NCBI GenBank assembly: GCA_034428935.1
Contig: DAOUHB010000047.1
Coordinates: 1-27,582, forward strand
DNA length: 27,582 nucleotides
Source of the DNA: JAAYZQ01 sp034428935
Lineage (GTDB): Bacteria > Chloroflexota > Anaerolineae > JAAYZQ01
Direction: 5' to 3'
Positions 22,697 through 27,582 of the stretch are shown one piece after another (position 1 is the stretch's first letter; every line of letters starts with the position of its first letter). The translations under genes were made by a program, and so were the position numbers. The notes under the pieces were generated by a model. It saw nothing but the letters and a program-made list of their open reading frames with translations. It ran no database searches and had not been told where the DNA came from.

Positions 22697-22725
22697 ATTA
22701 TAACCGATCTTGCGCTGCATTGCAA
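22697..22725 (-). promoter_or_regulatory. Sigma70-type promoter of ugpC
   Basis: TTGCAA and TATAAT are separated by 17 bp on the minus strand, just downstream of the stop codon of the kinase gene. It lets ugpC be transcribed independently. Confidence 0.72.
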
Positions 22726-22731
22726 GGTTCG

Positions 22732-25113
22732 CTACGGCCAGATCTTGACCGGGTTGTGGCCGGCCCCCTGGCCGGGGTCCCAGCGGGCGGGATTCACGTC
22801 GACGCCTTCGTAGACGGCGATCTTTGGGTCGGCGCAGTCGCCCGTGGGGCTGCAGGTCAGGCGGCCGGTGATGCCCGGAAAGTCGCGCGTGGCGAACAGG
22901 GCCTCTACAAGCGCCCGGCGGGGGATGAGCAGGCTGCCGCCCGGGCCCTCTACGGCCACGCGCTCGATGGCGCTCAGGATCAGGTTGGCGGCGTCGTAGG
23001 CGTGGGCGTGGTAGGGACCGATGGGCATCTCCCGGTACTGCTGCTCGTAGCGCTCCGCCAGCGCCTGGTAGCCGGCGTCAAAGGCCGCCAGGTCGGGGCT
23101 GGTCCAATAAAAGCCTCGGGCCGCCTCGCCGGCCGCCTGCAAAAAGTCCGGAGAGAAGAGCCCGTCAGAGCCCAGGAGGGCCACCTGCCGCAGTCCCTCC
23201 ATGCGCCTGGCCTCCTGCGTCAGCGGCGCCCCCGATTCGACAAACACCGGATAGTAGAGCACCTGGGGCTCGGTGCGGGCCAGGGTTGCCAGCACCTGGC
23301 GGGCGGCGGGCTCGCGCGGCGTCACCGCCTCGCGGGCGGTGACGGTCCCGCCCAGCAGCTCGAACTCCCGGGCAAAGACCTCCTGCAATTGCAGCGAGTA
23401 GCTGCTGCCGTCGTGGATGGTGGCCGCGCGGCTCAGGCCCAGCGCCTCGCGGGCAAAGTGCGCCGCGGCCACTCCCTGGGCGGCGTCGTTGTAGGCGGTG
23501 CGCAGGTAACACCAGTAGTCGGCCGGGCGATCCGGCGCGGTGAGCTCGATGGCCGTGTTGGAGGGCGAGACCAGGGGGATCCCGGCCCGGCAGAGGACGG
23601 GGATGGCCTCGCGCGCCTCGTTGGAGCAGCTCGTGCCCACCACGGCCACCAGGTTCGGGTCGCGGGCCAGCTCGTTGGCTGCCACCAGCCCGCCCTCGGC
23701 CGTGCAGCCGCCGTCCTCGCCGCGCAGCTCCACGGGATGGCCGCGGATCTCGCGGCGCTCGGCCAGGGCCAGCTCCAGGCCGCGCCACGTGTCGATGCCC
23801 AGGGCGGCGTCGGGCCCGGCGACGACGAGCAGGTAGCCCAGGAGGATGGGCTGGCCGGCGGCCAGCTCGACGCAGCCGTCCGGGTCGTCACAGGCCCGGC
23901 CGCCGGCGGCGGTGGCCGGTGGCGGCGCCGCGGGCAGGGTGGCGGTGGCGGCCGGCCCGGGAGCGCCGGCCTGGGGGCCGGGCTGCCCGTCGCCCGGCAA
24001 GAGGGCCAGGGCCAGGGCAGCGGCGGCCACCACCAGCAGCAGGCCCAGGGCCAGCCACGGCCAGGTGCGGCGGCGGGGCTCTTGCGGGCGCGCCACTGCC
24101 TGCCCCGGCGGGAAGGGGCGCGGAGCGGCGACGGTCCTCTCCGGGTCCCGGTCCCTGGCGGCGGGCGACGCCTGGGCCGCGCCACCAGCCAGGACCGTTG
24201 CCTCGTCTTCCATCGGGGGCCGGTGGGCGCCTGCGACAGGCGCCGGCACCACCGTCCCTTGCCCGGCGGCAGGCTGCGCCGCGCCCAGGGCGCGGGCCAG
24301 GGCCTCCACAAAGGCGCCGGCGGTTTCGTAGCGCTGCCCGGGCTCCTTGGCCAGGGCCTTTTGCAGGACGCCGTCGACGGCCGCGGGCCACGCCGGCTCG
24401 CCGGGCCGGGGCTGGCGCAGCGGCGGCGGAGCCTCGTGCACCTGCCGGTAGAGCACGCCGTGGGGCGTGGTGCCGGCAAAGGGCGACCGGCCGCCCAGCA
24501 TCTCGTAGGCCACGATGGCCAGGCTGTACAGGTCGGTGCGGTGGTCCACCTCGTCGCCCCGGGCCTGCTCGGGCGACATGTACTCGGGCGTGCCCACCAG
24601 GGTGCCGGTCGTCGTCAGCCGCGAATCCTGCGCCGCGCGGGCGATGCCAAAGTCGCCCAGGGCCGGTTCGCCGCGCGGGTCCAGGAGGATGTTGCCCGGC
24701 TTCACGTCGCGGTGCACCAGCCCCTGGCCGTGGGCATAGTCCAGGGCCGAGGCCAGGGGGCGCAGCAGCCTGAGGGCGCCGCCGGGGCTCATGGGGCCGC
24801 GCTGCGCCAGCGCCCGCGCCAGCGATGGGCCATCCACGTACTCCATGACAAAGTAGTAGGTGCTGCCCTCCTGGCCGACGTCATAGATGGTGACAACGTT
24901 GGGGTGTTTCAGCCGCGCCGCGGCCCGCGCCTCGCGCAAGAAGCGCTCGATGAGGTCCGGCTCCCCGGCCAGGTGTGGCGCCAGGACCTTGAGGGCCACG
25001 CGGCGCTGGAGGAGGGGGTCATGGGCCAGGTAGACCGTGCCCATGCCTCCCCGGCCGACCTCCGCCCGGATCTCGTACTTGCCCAGCCGCCTGCCAACCA
25101 GATCGCCGTTCAT
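22732..25113 (-). CDS. Receptor-like Ser/Thr protein kinase with LivK-type extracellular sensor
   Basis: A 793-residue membrane receptor kinase. The N-terminal Hanks-type kinase (about 13-275) has the glycine loop GRGGMGTV at 20-27, Lys42, catalytic HRDVKPGN at 134-141, DFG at 154-156 and an activation segment with GTPEYMSPEQA. A Pro/Ala-rich linker (280-345) leads to a single transmembrane helix at about 351-373. Outside the cell (about 400-793) is a type I periplasmic-binding domain of the branched-chain amino acid receptor family (Peripla_BP_6-like; ILLGYLLVVAGP, DTWRGLELAL, VVGTSCSNEA, PLVSPSNTA). The cysteine-bearing CDDPDGC segment precedes it. Binding of a small solute outside would thus control phosphorylation inside. 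GGAGG lies 5 nt before the ATG, and a near-consensus promoter drives it alone. Confidence 0.93.
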   Translation of the reverse strand: MNGDLVGRRLGKYEIRAEVGRGGMGTVYLAHDPLLQRRVALKVLAPHLAGEPDLIERFLREARAAARLKHPNVVTIYDVGQEGSTYYFVMEYVDGPSLARALAQRGPMSPGGALRLLRPLASALDYAHGQGLVHRDVKPGNILLDPRGEPALGDFGIARAAQDSRLTTTGTLVGTPEYMSPEQARGDEVDHRTDLYSLAIVAYEMLGGRSPFAGTTPHGVLYRQVHEAPPPLRQPRPGEPAWPAAVDGVLQKALAKEPGQRYETAGAFVEALARALGAAQPAAGQGTVVPAPVAGAHRPPMEDEATVLAGGAAQASPAARDRDPERTVAAPRPFPPGQAVARPQEPRRRTWPWLALGLLLVVAAAALALALLPGDGQPGPQAGAPGPAATATLPAAPPPATAAGGRACDDPDGCVELAAGQPILLGYLLVVAGPDAALGIDTWRGLELALAERREIRGHPVELRGEDGGCTAEGGLVAANELARDPNLVAVVGTSCSNEAREAIPVLCRAGIPLVSPSNTAIELTAPDRPADYWCYLRTAYNDAAQGVAAAHFAREALGLSRAATIHDGSSYSLQLQEVFAREFELLGGTVTAREAVTPREPAARQVLATLARTEPQVLYYPVFVESGAPLTQEARRMEGLRQVALLGSDGLFSPDFLQAAGEAARGFYWTSPDLAAFDAGYQALAERYEQQYREMPIGPYHAHAYDAANLILSAIERVAVEGPGGSLLIPRRALVEALFATRDFPGITGRLTCSPTGDCADPKIAVYEGVDVNPARWDPGQGAGHNPVKIWP

Positions 25114-25154
25114 GGTGCCTCCCTCTCGCCGCGCGACAATCGGTCCTGTGAACG

Positions 25155-25183
25155 ATTGTAACGCAAAACCGAACCCAAGTCAA
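25155..25183 (-). promoter_or_regulatory. Promoter of the receptor kinase
   Basis: TTGACT and TACAAT are spaced by 17 bp on the minus strand, about 42 bp before the ATG. It is divergent from the acetyltransferase promoter 40 bp away. Confidence 0.78.
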
Positions 25184-25219
25184 TGCGCATTGCAGGCGTC
25201 CAAAAGAAATCCCGGCGGT

Positions 25220-25248
25220 TTGGAGTTTGGGGGCAAATAAGGTATAAT
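25220..25248 (+). promoter_or_regulatory. Promoter of the acetyltransferase gene
   Basis: TTGGAG and TATAAT are spaced by 17 bp, with the -10 ending 40 bp before the ATG. Confidence 0.7.
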
Positions 25249-25288
25249 GGCTGCGCCCCAACGGGGACAGCAGAATCAGGAGGGACTG

Positions 25289-26443
25289 ATGACCGGCGAG
25301 CTCGAGATCGTTCCAGTGACGACGGAGGAGGAGCGGCGAGCCTTTGCTCGCTTTCCATGGGAGCTTTATCGCGGCGACCCCTATTGGGTCCCGCCCATCT
25401 TTAACGACCGCCTCGCCCTGCTGAACCCGGCCAAGCATCCCTTTTACGAGCACGCCACGGTCCAGCTCTTCACGGCCCGGCGGGGCGGCAAGATGGTGGG
25501 CACCGTCAGCGCCCACGTCAACCACCGCCACAACGAGGTCTATGGCGACAAGGTGGGCTTTTTCGGCTTCTTTGAGGTCATCGACGACGAGGATGTGGCC
25601 CGGGCCCTCCTCGACGCGGCGGCCGGCTGGCTGCGCGAGCAGGGCATGGACGCCATGCGCGGGCCCGAGAGCTTTTCGCAGAACGAGGAAGTGGGCCTGC
25701 TCATCGACGGCTACGACGCGCCGCCGGTGATCATGATGACCTACAATCCCCGCTACTACCAGGGCTTTATCGAGCGGGCAGATTTCGAGAAGGTCCAGGA
25801 TCTGTACGCCTGGGACATCCTGACCAGCATCTTTGACCTCGACGTCCAGCGGATGCCCCGCAAGTTCCTCCGCGTCGCCGAAGAGGCGCGCAAGAAGGAG
25901 GGACTGGTGGTGCAACGCATCGACATGAAGAACTTTGACCGCGAGGTCGCCCGCGCCAAAGAGGTGTACAACGCCGCCTGGGAAAAGAACTGGGGGTTCG
26001 TGCCCATGACCGATCACGAGATCGAGCACCTGGGCGAGGAGCTGAAAATGGTCCTGGACCCCGACCTGATCTACCTGGCCGAGCTGTGCGGCGAGACGGT
26101 GGGTGTCTCCCTGGGCGTGCCCGACGTGAACCAGGCACTGTTGCGGGCGCGGCCCCAGCCCAACACCTGGAGCCTGCCCCTCACCCTGGGCAAGTTCCTT
26201 CTGAACCGCCGGCACATCGACGCCTTCCGACTGATGATCATGGGCGTCAAGCCCGAGTACCGGGCCCTGGGCATCGACGCCCTGTTCTACGTCGAGACGG
26301 CCCGGGCGGCCTTTCGCAAGGGCTACAAGCGCTGCGAGATGTCGTGGATCCTGGAGTCCAACGACATGATGAACCGCATCATCGAGCGGCTGGGCGGCAC
26401 CATCTACAAGACCTATCGCATCTACCAGAAGCCCATCGCCTAG
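25289..26443 (+). CDS. YghO-like GNAT-fold acyltransferase
   Basis: A 384-residue protein resembling the YghO family, which has an acyl-CoA N-acyltransferase fold. Typical segments are FPWELYRGDPYWVPPIFNDR at about 22-41, KHPFYEHATVQLF, the VGFFGFFEVIDDEDVA stretch, MRGPESFSQNEEVGLLIDG, and a C-terminal part with the MGVKPEYRALGIDALFY motif, the likely acetyl-CoA loop. The final WILESNDMMNRIIERLGG is the usual GNAT end helix. The ATG at 25289 is preceded at 4-5 nt by AGGAGGG. The true substrate of this family is not known. It stands alone, divergent from the receptor kinase and convergent with the thioesterase gene. Confidence 0.85.
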   Translation: MTGELEIVPVTTEEERRAFARFPWELYRGDPYWVPPIFNDRLALLNPAKHPFYEHATVQLFTARRGGKMVGTVSAHVNHRHNEVYGDKVGFFGFFEVIDDEDVARALLDAAAGWLREQGMDAMRGPESFSQNEEVGLLIDGYDAPPVIMMTYNPRYYQGFIERADFEKVQDLYAWDILTSIFDLDVQRMPRKFLRVAEEARKKEGLVVQRIDMKNFDREVARAKEVYNAAWEKNWGFVPMTDHEIEHLGEELKMVLDPDLIYLAELCGETVGVSLGVPDVNQALLRARPQPNTWSLPLTLGKFLLNRRHIDAFRLMIMGVKPEYRALGIDALFYVETARAAFRKGYKRCEMSWILESNDMMNRIIERLGGTIYKTYRIYQKPIA

Positions 26444-26510
26444 GCGCCCATCGTCTAGGTGGAAGGGGCGCGACGGCTCCGCCTCGCCCGCCAGGCTCAG
26501 CGGCTCCAGA

Positions 26511-26554
26511 CGTGGAACGGCCCGGCAGCGCCATTGCTGCCGGGCCGTTCCACG
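26511..26554. terminator. 19-bp perfect inverted repeat between convergent genes
   Basis: Nineteen-base arms (26511-26529 and 26536-26554) pair perfectly around a 6-nt loop, midway between the acetyltransferase stop and the thioesterase stop. It would act in both directions. There is no immediate T-tract on either strand, so it is a terminator-like structure rather than a textbook terminator. Confidence 0.65.
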
Positions 26555-26563
26555 CTCCGTCCT

Positions 26564-26971
26564 CTACTCCCTTTGTTCTGCCTTCTCGGCCACCCGCTGC
26601 CCAAATCGCTCCAGGCTGACGATGGCCCGCCGGTGCAACCCCTCGCCCGCCACTTCCATACCATCGTGGAGTGTGACGCGAAAGGTCAGCGACCGGCCAT
26701 CCACCTCCAGGAGCTCGGCGCGGGCCACCACCTCAAAGCCGACGGGCGTCGGCGACAGGTGGCGCACGTCCAGGTGCGCGCCGACGGTGAGATAGCCTTC
26801 GGGCAAGAGAGAATCGACGGCCGCGACGCCCGCGCGCTCCATGAGGAGCACCATGTGGGGTGTGGCCAACACCTGGACGCCGCCGCTGCCCAGGTGTTTG
26901 GCGGTGTGCTCCGGGGCGACGACCAGGCGCACCTCGCCGACCAATCCCGGCTTGATGGCGTCAAACTTCAC
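26564..26971 (-). CDS. FlK-like hot-dog thioesterase
   Basis: A 135-residue single hot-dog domain of the fluoroacetyl-CoA thioesterase (FlK)-like family. LATPHMVLLMERAG and VGAHLDVRHLSPTP are the signature segments. Thr37, Glu45 and His71 are spaced 8 and 26 residues apart, exactly as in the FlK catalytic triad Thr42-Glu50-His76. The start is GTG at 26971, overlapping the upstream stop as GTGA; the frame extends further but only as a shadow. Most members act on ordinary acyl-CoA rather than fluoroacetyl-CoA, so I infer a housekeeping acyl-CoA thioesterase. It is translationally coupled to the coiled-coil protein gene. Confidence 0.82.
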   Translation of the reverse strand: MKFDAIKPGLVGEVRLVVAPEHTAKHLGSGGVQVLATPHMVLLMERAGVAAVDSLLPEGYLTVGAHLDVRHLSPTPVGFEVVARAELLEVDGRSLTFRVTLHDGMEVAGEGLHRRAIVSLERFGQRVAEKAEQRE

Positions 26972-27360
26972 GCCGGCTTCTCCGGGCCGGGAGCCGGCGG
27001 TTCGGCGGGCGGCTCGTCGTCCTGCAGCGACGAGACCGTCTTCGAGAGCTGCTCGTTCAGCTCGCGCAGGCCGGTCACCAGGCTGCGCTCCAGCTTGCCG
27101 ACCACGTCGGTCTCGCGAGCCTTGTCCACGGTCTCCTTGACCTGCTCGCTGAACTGCCGGGCGGCGTCGGTTTCCTGGGCCGACTTGATGGCGGCGTCGA
27201 GCTGCTTGCCCAGCTCGGCAAAGCCCTCGCCGACATCCTGGCGGAACTTGCGGCTTTCCTCGCTCTGCCACAGGGCGCGGACCGCGCTGGCCAATTGCTG
27301 GCCCAGGGCCTCCAGCTCGCCGAGGATTTCGCTGCCCTCACGCTTATCTTCTTCGCTCAT
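26968..27360 (-). CDS. Small coiled-coil protein of unknown function
   Basis: A 130-residue, highly charged, helix-rich protein. Two amphipathic repeats are visible, FRQDVGEGFAELGKQLDAAI (39-58) and FSEQVKETVDKARETDVVGKL (69-89), resembling apolipoprotein or LEA-like repeats. The C-terminus is Pro/Glu-rich and likely disordered. It has no signal peptide or membrane helix. AGGAGG lies 5 nt before the ATG. It is coupled by a GTGA overlap to the thioesterase gene downstream and begins 70 bp after the 5S rRNA. I do not recognise a named family. Confidence 0.8.
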   Translation of the reverse strand: MSEEDKREGSEILGELEALGQQLASAVRALWQSEESRKFRQDVGEGFAELGKQLDAAIKSAQETDAARQFSEQVKETVDKARETDVVGKLERSLVTGLRELNEQLSKTVSSLQDDEPPAEPPAPGPEKPA

Positions 27361-27371
27361 GGTACCTCCTA

Positions 27372-27383
27372 CGAGAATTCTCG
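27372..27383. promoter_or_regulatory. 12-bp palindrome upstream of the coiled-coil gene
   Basis: CGAGAATTCTCG is a perfect dyad just before the AGGAGG of the coiled-coil gene. It may be an operator or a small mRNA hairpin affecting translation. Confidence 0.35.
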
Positions 27384-27429
27384 AAACTTCGGGCGATCCA
27401 AGAGACTATACGCAGAAAATACAAAAAGG

Positions 27430-27554
27430 TTCCTCTGGCAACGACCTACTCTCCCAGGGACCTGCGTCCCAAGTACCATCGGCGCTGGAGGGCTTGACTG
27501 CCTGGTTCGGGATGGAGCAGGGTATATCCCCTCCGCTAGAGTCACCAAAAGGAA
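27430..27554 (-). rRNA. rrf: 5S ribosomal RNA
   Basis: The minus strand carries the conserved 5S blocks: GCGGAGGGG near the 5' end, CCATCCCGAACC in loop C, AAGCCCTCCAGCGCCGATGG, GTACTTGGGACGCAGGTCCC and the GGGAGAGTAGGTCG 3' segment. A terminal stem GTTCCT/AGGAAC closes it, so the ends are set to within a few bases. T-runs following on the minus strand (CCTTTTTGTATTTTC) probably terminate transcription. As the last gene of an rRNA operon, it implies 23S and 16S genes beyond the right edge. Confidence 0.95.
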
Positions 27555-27582
27555 CCTTTATGTACTTTTTTCTTCTCGGGTT

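Overview
The window looks like a chromosomal contig from a GC-rich member of the Chloroflexota (Anaerolineae/Caldilineae-like). This is inferred from a secreted protein ending in the YLPLI-R tail common in that phylum, an archaeal-type phosphoglycerate mutase, a Ser/Thr kinase fused to a LivK-type receptor, and the 5S rRNA sequence. No 16S is present, so the assignment is tentative.

Region 1 (about 1-10.2 kb) is a defence island of visibly lower GC than the rest. After a 3' gene fragment at the left edge, everything is on the minus strand and reads right to left. The order is a strong sigma70-type promoter (10127-10155) with a 13-bp palindrome at its start point, a Shedu-like DUF4263 nuclease, a broken Cys-rich small gene, a type III-like Mod methyltransferase and Res helicase-nuclease (ATGA overlap), and an AbiGi-like protein with a coiled-coil tail. 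These are followed by a short ORF remnant, a protein with motifs like the uracil-DNA-glycosylase superfamily, an unrecognised protein, and a HEPN-like protein. The likely logic is a methylation-linked restriction core with several accessory effectors.

Region 2 (10.3-16.3 kb) returns to GC-rich DNA: a DinB-fold protein, a cluster of REP-like hairpins, a large-subunit KatE catalase with a strong terminator, and a secreted multidomain glycan-binding or glycosidase-like protein. A tRNA-Lys gene follows. A degenerate copy of the 3' half of that tRNA, with CCA, sits on the far side of the secreted-protein gene in the same orientation, a geometry like an integration scar.

Region 3 (16.4-22.7 kb) holds a minus-strand operon apgM-galK-histidine kinase-response regulator, linking sugar metabolism to a two-component system. 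Upstream of it is a separately transcribed UgpC/MsmX-type sugar ABC ATPase with a long structured leader.

Region 4 (22.7-27.6 kb) holds a receptor-like Ser/Thr kinase with a periplasmic amino-acid-binding-type sensor, a divergent YghO-like acetyltransferase, a convergent pair (coiled-coil protein and FlK-type thioesterase, GTGA-coupled), and the 5S rRNA that ends an rRNA operon lying beyond the right edge. Domain calls rest on reading motifs by eye; no database search was run.
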